From assembly GCA_012295275.1 (NCBI GenBank), contig CM022670.1:24691755-24753754 (forward strand): 62,000 nt of DNA, in the 5' to 3' direction. Below are positions 18,515 to 34,593 of this stretch, piece by piece. The notes beneath the pieces are model-generated. The model was not told the DNA's origin. It ran no database searches and saw only the letters and a program-made list of their open reading frames with translations. Numbering within the stretch: the first letter of the stretch is position 1; every line of letters begins with the position of its first letter. A program made the translations under genes and the position numbers. The stretch is from Chrysomallon squamiferum. Lineage: Eukaryota > Mollusca > Gastropoda > Neomphalida > Peltospiridae.

Positions 18515-19402
18515 ATGTTCGATCAAACTGTTAAGTGGCTTTGGACAATCTGCGGTGCTATCATTTTGGTTTTTGGTTTAACAAGCAATTTTATTTCCTT
18601 GTGGATCTTCAAGAAGCTGAACATAACGTCGACCCCAGCCACTTTTCATTTGTTTGTTTTGGCGATCACTGACAGCGCTGTTTTGATCAACAATCTCGGC
18701 AGACTGTGGATCAAGTTCACGTTTGACTATGATGTACGAAATGTGTCCGGTGCAAGTTGTAAAATTCACGAATTTCTTTCCTACGTTTTACCCGTTTATT
18801 CAGGATGGATCGTCGTTTCTCTGGCATGCGAGAGATACATAGCTGTCTACCAGCCATTTAAGTTCGGAATCTGGTGCTCTATCAGAAACGGTGTTTTTAA
18901 ATTGATTTTCATATTTTTGATTATCTGCGCTTCTGACATTCACCTGCCGTTGACCTACGGAATTGTTTCGAAAAATGACAGTTCTGTTTGCGAAATTACA
19001 GCAACGGACGGACTGAAGTATTATGATGAGAAAATATTTATCTGGATAAATTTATGTGTTTTATCACTTCTGCCATTTATCATCATGCTGATATGTTCGG
19101 TTATGATAAACCGCAGACTTTCCACCTCAGCGTTTTCACACACGCGTAACGCCATTGAGGGACGTATTTTAGTTTACCTATCAATACTTTACATCTGTCT
19201 GTCTTTTCCAAACACTGTCACATACGTCGTTGAAGCAGTGATTACTTGCGACGAACATGTAAACTGCGATTCAATAATTAATCTTGTCTGGACCATTACT
19301 TATCTGATCATGTTGTGTAACTACGCCATCAACTGTCTTGTCTACATGCGAACTAACAAGAAATTCAAAGAGGAATTTTTCCAGCTAATTCGATGTAGAT
19401 GA
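18515..19402 (+). CDS. GPCR A: rhodopsin-class seven-transmembrane receptor, tail-less
   Basis: Codes 295 residues from the first in-frame ATG after the predicted TSS. Landmarks: N25 in TM1, D53 in TM2 (LAITDS), C82 at the top of TM3 pairing with C159 in ECL2, E106-R107-Y108 at the end of TM3, P187 in TM5, P232 in TM6 (CLSFP rather than CWxP) and N273-CLV-Y277 in TM7, where the NPxxY proline is Cys. Candidate N-glycosylation sites are N76 in ECL1 and N154 in ECL2. It should signal through heterotrimeric G proteins at the plasma membrane; the ligand is unknown. The nearest style is lophotrochozoan peptide- or FMRFamide-receptor-like families, but chemosensory use is possible. TGA falls two codons before CCAAG|gtttgc, the place where B, C and D splice to a tail exon, and no tail exon was found downstream. 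Confidence 0.9.
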   Translation: MFDQTVKWLWTICGAIILVFGLTSNFISLWIFKKLNITSTPATFHLFVLAITDSAVLINNLGRLWIKFTFDYDVRNVSGASCKIHEFLSYVLPVYSGWIVVSLACERYIAVYQPFKFGIWCSIRNGVFKLIFIFLIICASDIHLPLTYGIVSKNDSSVCEITATDGLKYYDEKIFIWINLCVLSLLPFIIMLICSVMINRRLSTSAFSHTRNAIEGRILVYLSILYICLSFPNTVTYVVEAVITCDEHVNCDSIINLVWTITYLIMLCNYAINCLVYMRTNKKFKEEFFQLIRCR

Positions 19403-20433
19403 CCAAGGTTTGCGTCAGAACTGATCTATTTTAATTTTGTAAAACACAAACTTATAAGTTTTATAAAAACGAAAAATAAGTACCTAAGGAAGAAACAAAA
19501 CAAACAAGGTAGGATGCTTTTAACTGCATGGTAACAGCATAATATACCACACAGTAAACTACAGCAAACATAGAGACTACGTAATAAAAACACACGTAGA
19601 CAATGTCACTGTGCCGGGCATTTCTCAGTGATCATACATCAAACGTCACCTACATACCAGACCAGTACAGTAATCACACATCATAAATAGCAACATAAAA
19701 TAAAATAACACATAAAATTAAAGCTGTTATGTACCATACAATAACACACTGGACAACAGCACACACAGTGTAACACACTAAATTTATTATTATACATCAT
19801 ACAACAACACGCTGAACAGCACACTGGACAACACAACAATACAACACACTCAGGTTATTATTATACATCATATAATAACACATTAGACAACACCCCTGTA
19901 TAACACACTGAATTTATTGTGTGAAAAAAATCGTGAATATAACTAGATAAATAGCATTCTGTGTAGAATACGTGTGTAAATAACTAGATAAATAACACTG
20001 TGTAAAATACACGTGAATATAATTAGATAAACAAGCTATTTATGAAATACATGTATAAATAACGACACATTGATAACGGATTTGTTTTTGAATAACACTG
20101 TCGAATTTTATAATTTACCAGCTACTGTAAGACTAATTTTTCAACCAACATTAAACAATCATGTTTTGAGTATTCAAGCAGCAGTCACAAACGATCACGG
20201 GTTATGTTACAGTTTTATATCGAGCGTGAATACAGATGTACAGCTCAACACTTACACAATATGGCACCAAAACTGTGTGACACGACAATATGTGTATTAT
20301 GTTCTAGTTTTGTAATTGTTATATTTATAAAACATGTTTGTATTTGTTATATATTATCTTTTTCATTAAAGCAGTAATAATGAACATGAAAATGAAGATT
20401 TACGTTCATTTATTTCATTTATTAACCTGCAAT

Positions 20434-20470
<37 letters not shown>

Positions 20471-20569
20471 CGAATATATTACAAGGTAAGGACAGGTACG
20501 AAAATCTTGCATATTTGTTAAATGAAAGCTAAACTTAAAATATCATATCGAAGTATTCACACTTCAAAC
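19403..20569. other. 3' flank of GPCR A with degenerate tandem repeats
   Basis: About 19771-19925 holds roughly three diverged units of 59-71 bp built on aacacact...ttattattatacatcat. About 19934-20060 holds three units of about 43 bp built on ataactagataaataacact. No tail exon for GPCR A is visible. Confidence 0.6.
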
Positions 20570-20711
20570 CAGTGGTGTATCTAAGATGTGGTAAAGTACG
20601 TGTCCTAAATGCCACTTGCAATTGGGTGCTAATTTTTATTGTGGTAACGTTAATCAAAAGATGGATGTCAGATCTCTGGACAGGGAGGCAACTACCGTAG
20701 ATACGCCCCTG
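20570..20711. mobile_element. Short hAT-like MITE
   Basis: The left end is CAGTGGTGTATCTAAG. The right end in reverse complement is CAGGGGCGTATCTACG. Length is about 142 bp with no coding sequence. Flanks share only ttcaa in an 8-bp frame, so the duplication is eroded. Confidence 0.6.
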
Positions 20712-23889
<3,178 letters not shown>

Positions 23890-24350
23890 AAGACCAGGAA
23901 GAAGAAATTTAATATGTATAAGTTACAACAACAGCTAGGAAGACACATATTAAAAATGACTTTAAACGTCAGTTAACCAGGAAGAACTGCATTAAAGAAA
24001 TCTCTACGTAATGTTTCTTAACATTTTTTTTTCTCACTTTTAATCTTTATAGTTGTCGGTTGTTTGCACATTTTAAATGACGTTAAAACGGTTCGCTAAA
24101 TTCGAGTTAATGCCTACCTGAAAAGAACCATCGAGAACTTATTTTTATGCTGAATTAAATCTGTTATCAGAGAAAACACGTGTTTTAAATAGTTTCTTGA
24201 CTGAAATATTCTGCATTAATATTTCATTCAAAAGACGGTTTAATGACTTACCGGCATAGTGTGATGCTAAAGTAAAGTTATCAGTTTTCGTTTTATTCGC
24301 AGCAAAATCTTTTTACATGTCAGTGTGATGTTATATATCAAGTTATATGC
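23890..24350 (+). repeat. Inverted paralogous segment, left copy (partner 38400-38860)
   Basis: Matches the reverse complement of 38400-38860 over about 460 bp with scattered changes. Markers include cgtcagttaaccaggaagaa and ctgaaatattctgcattaat. Non-coding. Confidence 0.85.
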
Positions 24351-26189
24351 AGTTATAGAAAACCTTTTTTTTTTGTAAAATTGCTTTTTCATTCAAAAAA
24401 TTTCTGAAAGTTTTCGTATATTTTGCATAGCTCTTCTAGCTATAAAATTAAAACCGCGAACAAAAATTTCAGTAAAATATATTTAGTGTTGAATCCTGTT
24501 TATATTAATATTAGTACAGATATTTGTTTAAAATTTTACTAACAATAACAGCAAAAATAACAAATAATAACTACAACAACAGCAGTGATAATAATAATAA
24601 TAATAAAAATAAAAATAATAATAATAATAATAATAATAATCATAATCATAATAATAATAATCATAATAATAATAATAATTTCAGCAGCAACAACAAGAAC
24701 AATAAAAATAAGTCCTCTTTGTATCATATATTAACTTTACGTACATAATTCAGTCATGTGTTCTGAAGCAACAGCATGTTCACTCTAACCACAAACCTGC
24801 CCGTGCTAGGTGTGCCTACAAAAATGAATAAAGTAAAAAAATTACAGCGTATTTCGTGGCGTGCGATCATTACCGTTGTTAGTGTATCACTTTTTTTCTC
24901 TCAAGATTATGTCAGCAGTCAAATGGGGCCTTTAAAGTGTGGGGCTTAGTCCCATCTGGTAGAATCCCATTTCGTAGAAAGGCTAAATGTGGTTCAGTGG
25001 TCTTATTGACATGTTTGGTTTTACCTCAGTCATTATAATGAACTGCTCCAGATCATTTGGAAAGCGATTATTATTGTACAAATACAGTAATATCTCGCTT
25101 AACGATACCACGCTTTAACAATCTTTCTTCTTTACAAATTATATAAATAGAAATTTAATTTAATAGTTAATTGCTCGAAATAAATGATACAAATGTATAC
25201 AATGCATGTTTTTAAGTCCGTTTTCTTTAATTTTTCGTTCATTCACGAGCTTCTCTCAGCTGTGTTGATCAGTTGACACATCATACGTGCATCTGATATT
25301 CTGATTCTCTTTTGTCTTCTGCTTCGATTTAGACTTAAACTCGTTTGTAATTTACCCTTCCAATATCTCAAAACGAACAACAGTATACCGGCAAATGCTG
25401 ATGATAACAGAAACGGAAGACAATAACTTTAGAAACAAAATACATTATCTTAAATGAAACCAAACCCACAATGAGCGGCATATAATTATTTCTTAATGTA
25501 CTGGTATAAATTGATTTGTAAATGATTTACTGTTTATTTAATATCTACAATCTATTAAATCATTTATGTCTGAACTGCCGTTTTATTTCTCCTTATTTCA
25601 CCTTTTTTTTTTTATGTCAGATCTCATCAGCGAGAAAGTAACCACTGCTTTTAACCTTAATTCTATGTAAATTAATCTCTCGCTTAACGATACCTCACTT
25701 CACTATCGGAAATTTGGAACCAATTACATCTTTAATCTGAAGGTATTATTGTAGTATGGATATTGCTTATCTCATAAAGTATGCAAATATGACAAATATC
25801 GAAATAATCTATGTATCGAATATAGTAAATGTAAATAATTAAAAAAGAAGGTATTTATCTAAAAGTATTCCCAATGATTAGGTCCATCGTATCAACTTTT
25901 TCAGTCAATAATGTTGATGATGATAATGAGAAGGAGGAAGATGATGAAATAATGAAAAAGTAACAAATCAACAACAAATGAGTAGTGAATGCTTATTCTG
26001 CTTTCGGTTGATGTTACATAATCGATTTAGGAACAATGCGCTCCGCCTCTGAATGATAGAAAGAAACCAGATGTATGTACAGGCCAAGTTCATTATATAC
26101 AGAGGTAATCAGGTATTGCGGTAGACCAGCTTTTTCTACGAAATGGGAATTATACGAACGTTCATCTCTCGAGTTAGCAGCATCTGAGA
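24351..26189. other. Gene-free interval with a trinucleotide tract and a Tigger-like repeat
   Basis: (AAT)n mixed with CAT units runs about 24585-24680. A pogo/Tigger-like non-coding repeat lies at 25085-25751. No gene seen. Confidence 0.6.
25085..25751. mobile_element. Pogo/Tigger-like non-autonomous repeat
   Basis: The left end CAGTAATATCTCGCTTAACG has the typical pogo form. The right end in reverse complement starts CAATAATACC. Both ends are flanked by TA. The motif tctcgcttaacgatacc recurs internally near 25677. The terminal match is short (8 bp), so the boundaries are tentative. Confidence 0.45.
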
Positions 26190-26730
26190 TTATACTAAGA
26201 CTTCTTGTATTTATTTATTTTATTTATTTTTCTTCCGAACGGAAAGTCGATTACAAAACTTCAGTTGTTAGAAGTTTTAAATTACAAGTTGTTTTGAAGA
26301 GTTTCAAGTGACAAACATGAACAGTGACAATCTGCTTTACGTTATAACTGACTGGAACCGATCTCTGATGTTCTGTCCATTACTTGTTTTTTAAGAATAT
26401 AGAATTATATCTAGCCACCTGGTCTTTTTAACGTCTGAACTGGTAGCTGTTAGGTCACGTTATAACAGCAGCTCAAATTTCATGGTAAATCACAACCACA
26501 GAAAATGGCTTGGTTGACGTGGCTTTGTCATGTTAACTAGAGCGAGCTGTCTCTTGTGCTCTGAGATTAGGAACTGAGATTGTCAACTCAAAACATTTAA
26601 ATGTTATTATGTGTATGGATTAGATAAATCTGTGTAACTCCCTGTTTAGCTACACATTACTAGAACACAGATTCAGTTTATGTCTACAAGTGTACCCATG
26701 GTTGCATGGTCTTAACATATCACTCAATTT
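26190..26730 (+). repeat. Inverted paralogous segment, left copy (partner 51580-53410)
   Basis: Matches the reverse complement of two blocks, about 53143-53410 and 51580-51861, that a MULE insertion separates in the other copy. Here the site is empty: acgtgacctaacagctacc in reverse complement near 26440-26460. Confidence 0.88.
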
Positions 26731-27522
26731 ACATATGTATTTTATTGCCGATTAACCTGTTATTGCTGACAGTAAATCGTAACAATCAGATAACAGTAAT
26801 ACAAGAATTTTAAACTTTTTTCTTTCTTTTTCTGTTCGGCCGTCTGTTTTATATTTGTTTGTTTGTTGATGAAATGAGCAGTTAGGCTGCACAGCTGTGT
26901 GATTTTGAAACATTTAATAGTCAGTAGTCTGATATCCCGAATTTGAGGAAAAGAACAATAAAACAAAATCAACAGCGACAACAACAACAACAACAACAAT
27001 AAAAGCCAAATTATAGTAAACAATGACAGCAAAAATATAATAATTACTATTCGTGAAATGTGAATGTTATGCGAGAATATTTATGCCGAAAGGATGCTTC
27101 GGGAACGTAGGAATTCGCTTTACCCTGAAAAGATGTACACAGATTCAATACTTGTGTCTGTTAGGATCGTACATTTGATATATGCATTTATTTATATAAA
27201 GGTGAATGTTAGTCTTTTAAATAAATCGTATTAAAATGTATTGAATGTGACTACGTAACTAAACACTGTGACAAGTCGGAGCAAGTCTTTTAAGCTACTG
27301 CTGTAATGGCTTGTACAACGACCTTTTCTTATTGTGTAATCTTTGATATTACTGTCTTTCTACACTTACAATCATTCATTCCTAACAACAAATACTAGTG
27401 GCATTGCATTGTGAGCTTCTTCTCTGTAATTTTCAAAGAAGTCGATTTACTCAGATATTCTGTATTATGCCTTTTTTTTATTTTTTATTTATAGCTGGGT
27501 ATGATTAAATAAGGAAAACGCT

Positions 27523-27570
<48 letters not shown>

Positions 27571-29217
27571 TTTTTTTAAATATTCTGCAAAGAACGGGTA
27601 TTAAGAAATCCCACGTAATGTACATTCCGATTTGATCATCTCACCTCACAAATATCTTCACGAGTCTATGCCAGGAAAAAAAACCCGACCGTCGTCCTTT
27701 GTGAGACTAAGTTGTGAGACGCGCGATAAAGATCTCAGAAATGTGAGCAGTGTGAATCAGACAGCCGTCACAAGACGTGCGGCAGTTTGTTCCTATTACT
27801 CCGTACTTACACAGATAATAATGACAGTCTTCTATTTTGGTGTCAGATAATAATAACATTTTTCATAATAACTGAACCCGAATGCGAATATATGAAAGAG
27901 TAAAGAAAATCTGAAAGAAGTAACATATCACTAAGAAATTGAAAGAAAAAAAAAAAAGAAGAAGAAATATATATAAGTGAAAAAAAAAAAAAACAAGAAA
28001 AAAGCAAAACTAAGCCACTAAAAAAGGAAACAATTTCGCAAAACCAAAACCAGAATACTCACAACACTCAGTTTATGAACAAAGAAACAAATTAAAAAAA
28101 AAAAAAAATATTTACATTCATTTATTTAGCTTTCAACACATCTGATTTTCATATAAACCATTTTTAAATATTAATATTTAGGTTTACAAGGATGAAAACA
28201 AAACAAACAAAAAATAAAAAATAAAAAAATAAAAGCAACCTACAAACAAACAACAAAAGGAAAAAATACATTGCAGTTGTTAAGTATATATACTATATTT
28301 TTAATTTTGTAACAGTTTGTAGGGTTTTAAGTCAAAATCAATTTCTACTACACAAAGACATCCTGAAAATGCATATACTTTTACAAGTACATCTTCTGGT
28401 TTGACAACAGTTCAAGATTTATCAAGTATACCAACTTTCTTTGATCCTGTGTGCAATTAAAACTTTTATCTGATCCTATAAGTAGATTAGGACCTGATTC
28501 AGATAAAAAATAGTCCAGTGCCACTACATAAAAAAAATGAAAATATTTACTTTATGTTTTGTTTATATGTTCACAATAGTGCACACAGTGCAGTGTTTAC
28601 AGAAACAAACTTCTTGTACTCTCTTGTTACTGGCGAGTAGGTTCAACTGGTAAAATAAGTATAAAAATGATAGAAAAAAAAATCATTACTATGTGCACGT
28701 ACTTTTTTTTCTCAAACAATAATACATCTCAGAAATTAGAAGGATGCCGATGAGGTGGTCTGATATATCTGAGGACTATATAATCAGTTCAGAAAATGTT
28801 TTTAAATATACTGTATATAATATATAATTAATATGAAAAATACATTCGTAAAATATATATATATATATAAAACAAAAATATTCAAAGAGAAAACATAATA
28901 TAATCACAATTGTTTGTGTGTGTATGTTTGTGTGTCTGTTCAGTTTGAAAATCTTCAGTTTTAACGACATTAAACAATTGTTTTAAGAAATATACACATT
29001 GAATGATCTACCATATGCGACAGTTATTTAGCAAACATAATTACACATTTCATAAAAATGCATTTGAGTATTTCCTGCTTCTTTATAAATTATGAAGACA
29101 ATTTACTTTTTGTTTTCGATTTAATCAGAAACAATTCATCCAGAAGGATAGTGAATGGCTGTTAGCATTACACATACAGATCATATATATCTATATCTAG
29201 ATTTATATCTATCTATT

Positions 29218-29310
<93 letters not shown>

Positions 29311-31746
29311 GAAAAATAATAAAATTGGAAAATTTTAATATGTCTTTTATATAGAATTGATCTTCAAGAAACTGTATAAAATAATCGTTTGCATTTTTAT
29401 GTATAAAGACGCCAACATACCAAAAGCAAATGATTGTTTTCAAAATACAAACCAAACTGTTTAAACAAACTAAGCACTATAAACGAAATCACAGATTAAA
29501 GGATTGTCCTAGTTTCCTCGACTCGTCGAGCACCGATAAAAACAGAAACGAAATATTAACCAATTCTGAACAGAAATCACTGAAATAACAAATAAAACGA
29601 TTTCTTCGTTTTGTCGTTGCGAACACATGTGGTGTTAACGTAAACAAACATTTACGTTAAAAATACCAGTCTGTTGCAGACCTACTACAAACACTGTGGA
29701 TTAGATCTAACATTTCTCTAACACGTACATCACCAGTTTTGTATACTTAACACTGAGCGACGGATTGTGTTCCAGTTATGTTCCAAAATATCAGCTAATA
29801 ATACATAAACGTACTAACAAATCAACGTACTTCACCAATACATCGAAGACATCTGTGGCCAAATCCAAAATTGTTTTCATACAAAGATGCTCGTGTCTGA
29901 ATAGGCTTCAGATGACAGTTGGTGCAGGTTTACGTGTGTCTTAAGATTTTCAAGTGTATTTCATAAAACAAAGCACGGTTCTAAACATGTTTCAAATTCA
30001 TTTCTTACAAAGATACCTGCAAACATATGAAATATTCCAAGACATTTGTATATCTTTAGAAAGGAGATCTTTGTAAGGAAATTTTTTTTTACACATGCAT
30101 CTCAATATGGAGAGAGACACAGGTGTATATTTGTAAATAACGATCCGAAACATTTTAAGACCTAAACAGTTTCGTAAAATAGAGATAACGTTCGACAAAA
30201 ATCAGCTCAAAACATCTTTAGACACGAACGTACTTGCTTGAAATTAGTCTGAAATATGTTTATGTATACTGTTGTATGAAAATTTTGTAGACCAAGATTT
30301 TCTTTATCAAATAAAAATATCTTCAGATGTTATCTTTCTATAGCATGGACAAAGATCATATTCTCTTCTGAGGATAAACTGTCTTAATAACAGTACCTCA
30401 ATTTCCCGTTTTCTGAACAAAGAACACAGTTTTTATTGTTCGTCCTTTTTTATATAATTATCTGGTTCTTATGTGAAACGTATTACTCTGACCACCCTGT
30501 CTTCAAAAAAGCTTACAAAGAGGTTTTTTTAAAGTAAATATTACGAAATCTGTTTACCACGGATGTCAAATATCTAGCTACTATGTGTATAGTCTATAAA
30601 AGAAGAAAAAGAAGAGGAAGAAGAAGAAGAAGAAGAAAAAAAATAATAAACATTTAAAAAATGATCAATAGACGACTAAAAACATCTTGTCTTTTCTGAA
30701 ATCATAATAACTATATTAATTAACTAACTCATCACCACTATCACCATCATTGTTATTAGTGTTAGTAGTATTAGTATTAGTATTGGTATCAGTTTTACTG
30801 ACAAATAAAAAAGTGTGATTTAAGCTACTTTATAAAAAGGTGATACGAGCAAATATGTAAAAACAAAAATACATTGATAGGACAAATGTTTTACATATGT
30901 AACAAAAATAATTTCTAATACACAAGCATTTAAAAATTATTTTATATAGTACCGTTACCACTGCTACTAATATAACTGTTTTAGCAATAGTAATTGTAAT
31001 AGTAAATAATTACAGTAGTTGTTATTGTTTTCTTATTATTCTCGTTGTAGTAATAGTATGCATTAATTTAATAAGTCAAACAAAAAACAAGAAAAAAACA
31101 ACAGCTGGTGTCAATATGAACATCGATTGGATAAATAAACAGACAAACAAATAAATATCACAAAGACGATTGTTAAAACATATAATTAAACACTACATTT
31201 TTATTTATTTATTCAATAAATTATAAATGGAAAGAATAATACTTCTAATAAATCAACGCAAACAAATAAATAAATCATAAATAAATAAATAAATAAATAA
31301 ATAAATATACAGTTTATATATCAAAAAATGAAAACAACAACAATATATTGACAATATTTTTGCGATATAAGAATGAAAAATCACCGTACTGTAAAAACAT
31401 GTTCACCGTTTCAAATATTCATTGATCATAACTGTGTAAATATAAATAAATAAGTAGAACCCCGAATACTGTAGAGCCGACAATTCTAGTGAGATAACAG
31501 AAACAATGAAGCATTCATCAAAAAATATTTCAAGACATCTCATCACATTAATAGATACGTTTGTTATGTAATGATAAGAAAACGTTTACTGACGGTCTGT
31601 TTTTTACTGACTGGAAAGTTCTGTTCACCTTCTTTTCTCTTATACTGGAAACAACGCGATACCTTTACCTTGGATCCTCCTTACATCGAGCCTGCGACCA
31701 TTGGCACGCCAAACCATTCCCTGACAGACAGAGATGGAGCCATAGT
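26731..31746. other. Gene-free interval downstream of GPCR B
   Basis: Holds (AT)n with poly(T) near 27530-27577, poly(A)-rich tracts, a palindromic (AAT)n(ATT)n at 29221-29310, imperfect copies of a motif like tacaaagatactcgtgtct around 29870-30360, (GAA)n near 30600-30640, TAG/GTA triplets near 30750-30790 and AAAT repeats near 31270-31310. No coding region supported. Confidence 0.55.
29221..29310. repeat. Self-complementary (AAT)n(ATT)n microsatellite
   Basis: About 35 bp of AAT units switch directly to about 55 bp of ATT units, so either strand can fold into a long AU hairpin. Confidence 0.9.
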
Positions 31747-32308
31747 TTACATATGTGAGATATATTCTGTACGTGTCGGTGACACGTGAACAAGAGTATC
31801 ACAGAACGAGGAAAACTGAGAACACTCTTGATTATCACAAACCGAAAATTTCTCGTTGCAAATGCGGTAGCAAACTTCAGAACTAAGACTGTCTGTATTG
31901 TCTGCGGCGTTCACAAAATCTGTGAAGCTTTCATCTGAGTTCCTGGATATCGTATCTGATTGTTGTCCACCATTACCACCGTCTTTCGCCGAATAATCTG
32001 AACTGTCTGAAGTATTATTGTTCTCATTAAGCATAATCGTAGATTTTCTAGTGATTTCGTTAGGCACTGTCTTGAGATCATCCATTTTCCTTGACTGGAC
32101 TGTCAAATGATCTTTCTCGATACCACACTGGTTTGTACTATCAGAGATACGGCTATCTGTTTGATTGAATGATCTGTTTGCTAAACTACGATCTGCAGAG
32201 TGGGGGGCTGTGTTGTACGTTACAACTGATTGCGAGATGTCACTGACTGTGCTGGAACCCAGAGTTGTTGCAGACAGCGTAGAGGTCCACGTTTTTTGTG
32301 AGTGCGAT
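31747..32308 (-). CDS. GPCR B, exon 2: cytoplasmic tail
   Basis: The acceptor cttttccag precedes ATCGCAC, and joining to exon 1 gives AG|A TCG CAC in frame. The two exons total 1521 nt, 506 residues plus stop. The tail has about 187 residues, is hydrophilic and rich in Ser, Thr, Asn and Asp, and has no transmembrane segment. Its end contains CNEKFSVCD and SPTRTEYISHM. The same pattern, CNxxFSxCD then SPxxTE(F/Y)IxH, ends the tail of GPCR C, so it is under constraint. The last three residues, SHM, fit a class I PDZ ligand. Many Ser/Thr are possible kinase and arrestin sites. Confidence 0.85.
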
Positions 32309-34593
32309 CTGGAAAAGTTTGAGCGAAAAAAAAAAAATTTTTTAATATAGTGCATTTAAATATTAACTAGTTTCTACTGCTGCTTCCCCTACCACTACTA
32401 ATACTGCAGTAGCTACTACTACTTTTACAGCTATTACTACTAAGTGTTCTACTAATACTGCTATAGTTTCTACTACTTCTACTACAACCACTGCTATTAA
32501 AACAACGATTACTATACTATTACTACTTCTTTTCTTCCTCCTCCTTCTCCTACTACTACAGTTATAACAACACCATTGCTGTAGTTACAACTATTTGTAT
32601 TACAACTATTTTTATTACTGCTGCTTCTGCCATTATAGACACAACTACAATTACTATTAACGTAACTTGCACGTATAAGGTCACTACTGTTTTTCCTTCT
32701 GTTATGGCTACCGCCTCTACAACTAACTATTTTATTCCAGCTATTACTTCCACAACATGTCATGTTCCAGCTATTAATATATTTTTGTGTAACAATCACT
32801 AAGTATGTTTTGTTTGAATAGAATGTACCTAAACATAGGTCAAAGGTCGTTCTAGCTACATGAAAATGAATAAAATCCAAACTGATCTGTTATCATAAAA
32901 TTATGACATATGCAGAAGGTATTTATTTATAGGATAAATATTTATTGAAAAAAACACACAAGAAACCCAGTAATAAATGGTTGGGCAACATCTCAAAATA
33001 ACACAGAACAAACCAGTGAAAAAAAAACATAACAACAAGAAAATAACGTTAGAAGACTGTTTAAAACGATATCTAATACTGTATTTAAACATTTGATAGG
33101 TGATACATGTTACCTAATGTTTGGGTAAACAGTCCCACAGACAGATTTTGAAACCCAGATAAACTAGTCATGCATATACGTTTGAATATTTACACTATGT
33201 GCATGTGTTTATGTGTTAGTGTGACTATTCATATGTATATATAAAAATGCACATACATTCATACATACATACGTAAGTGCATATGAACATATATATATAT
33301 ATGCATCCATTCATACATATATACATATATACATATGGACATAATACATTAGATACGTTCATCCACAACAGTGCAAGAGCTTCTTTTACGTTCTTCATAA
33401 TGGTGCAGTAGCTTATACACACGTTCATCCATAATAGTCCCGAGTATTCAGAAGATGTTTTGTTACATTTAGTACCGAAATTACTGTTCATTTAGTCATT
33501 TAGGTAGACACATAGGTAATTTTCTTTCTTTATTCAGTTAGTGAAAAGGCCCAGTTTTTTATTTTTTATTTTTAGACCTGATCTTAATCATCGCTATCTT
33601 AAAATGTTTGGTCTGTTTTGTAGCCTGGTTAGTAATAACTTGTATCTACTTTGAACTGTATCTGGATTTAATGAAAGGAGATAGAGAACTTCTCGCGAAT
33701 CTGCCGTACATGCATAGGTAGGGTACCTATTCAATTTTAGCGATTTATAAGGAAAGATATTTTGAAAAAAAGCACATAAGATTATGATTACAAATGTGAT
33801 GTTATTTATGATACAATTCACACTAGGGGTATCGGATGTCTTGCTTTCCATTTAACAGCAACAAAAATGATATCCAACATGGCGATTGTGAAAAGAAGCC
33901 ATCCTTTTCAAAACCTAGCCAAAATATGTCATGTAAACGATAACTCGAGCTGACACATGAACATTACACTTTTAAAACCTTTAACACTGAATTTTTATTT
34001 AAAAAAATATATATATATACAATTATTCAAAGTATATACTTAGACCCTGTGTCAATAATTTTACATTGAATTTAAAAATCTTTCCGAGTTATATATACTG
34101 AATGTGTATACTAAAACTTTTTTAAATTAGAATTTCGATTATTGAGATAATTAAGATGTGTATATCCGTGCTTTTTGTGCAAGTTGTATATGTTTTATAT
34201 TCGTCTACGTTTATAACTGTTTTTGTTATTGGCTGCTGATTCCCTTCCAGTGTTCTTGGTGAATCAAAGTAAAATACATTTCCTTCTCTAAGAAGTACGT
34301 GCTGCGGGACTGAGATACCATGGGTTCCTGGGTCAGTCTTCGCCCTCGGTTTGTGTTTTCTTGTACGAAGTGTATGTGTGTGTTGGTACAGTTGTCTATG
34401 TGTTGTGTGCTAAAGGTATGTAGGATATTTACTTTATGCTGTTTTGTCTGTACATGCGATTGGTTTTGTCTGTACATGCGATTGATTTCGTATGTTTCTA
34501 GATTTTTTTCGTTAATATCTAAGCGTGTCTAAGATAATGAGAATATTAAAAAAAAAACTAATTATACGACAAATTTAAAATTCGAATACATAC
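32309..34593 (-). other. GPCR B intron (2285 bp)
   Basis: Donor AG|gtatgt, acceptor ttccag, phase 2. Contains degenerate CTA/CTG-type triplets (about 32360-32620), ACAT/AT repeats near 33240-33330, and at 33740-34350 a segment with an inverted partner at 49300-49870. Confidence 0.85.
33740..34350 (-). repeat. Inverted paralogous segment inside the GPCR B intron (partner 49300-49870)
   Basis: Shared landmarks in opposite orientation: gatatccaacatggcgat against atcgccatgttggatatc-type sequence near 49755-49775, the gacatctgaaacc/gatgtcttgc region, and ggtgaatcaaag with the ctgcg-rich stretch near 34300. Confidence 0.8.

Larger units (their letters stand above)
17563..19350 (+). repeat. Left copy of an inverted segmental duplication carrying GPCR A
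   Basis: Matches the reverse complement of about 45370-47188 over 5' flank, core promoter, 5' UTR and most of the coding region. Shared landmarks include tttcatttcaccgtactgct at the outer edge and the stretch near 17640-17760. The (AAT/AAC)n tract at 17982-18079 is about 100 bp here but about 40 bp in the other copy. Similarity fades near codon 279 of the GPCR. Confidence 0.9.

Noticed and set aside
18578-18769. 63-residue antisense frame, repeated at 45999-46190
   Set aside because: It lies opposite the GPCR A and C coding strands. Its conservation follows from conservation of the receptors.
20070-20315. 81-residue open frame downstream of GPCR A, considered as its missing tail exon
   Set aside because: No good acceptor precedes it and it shares none of the tail features of B, C or D.
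26075-26311. 78-residue open frame near 26.1 kb
   Set aside because: It lies partly in the inverted duplicate segment but the frame is not kept in the partner copy.
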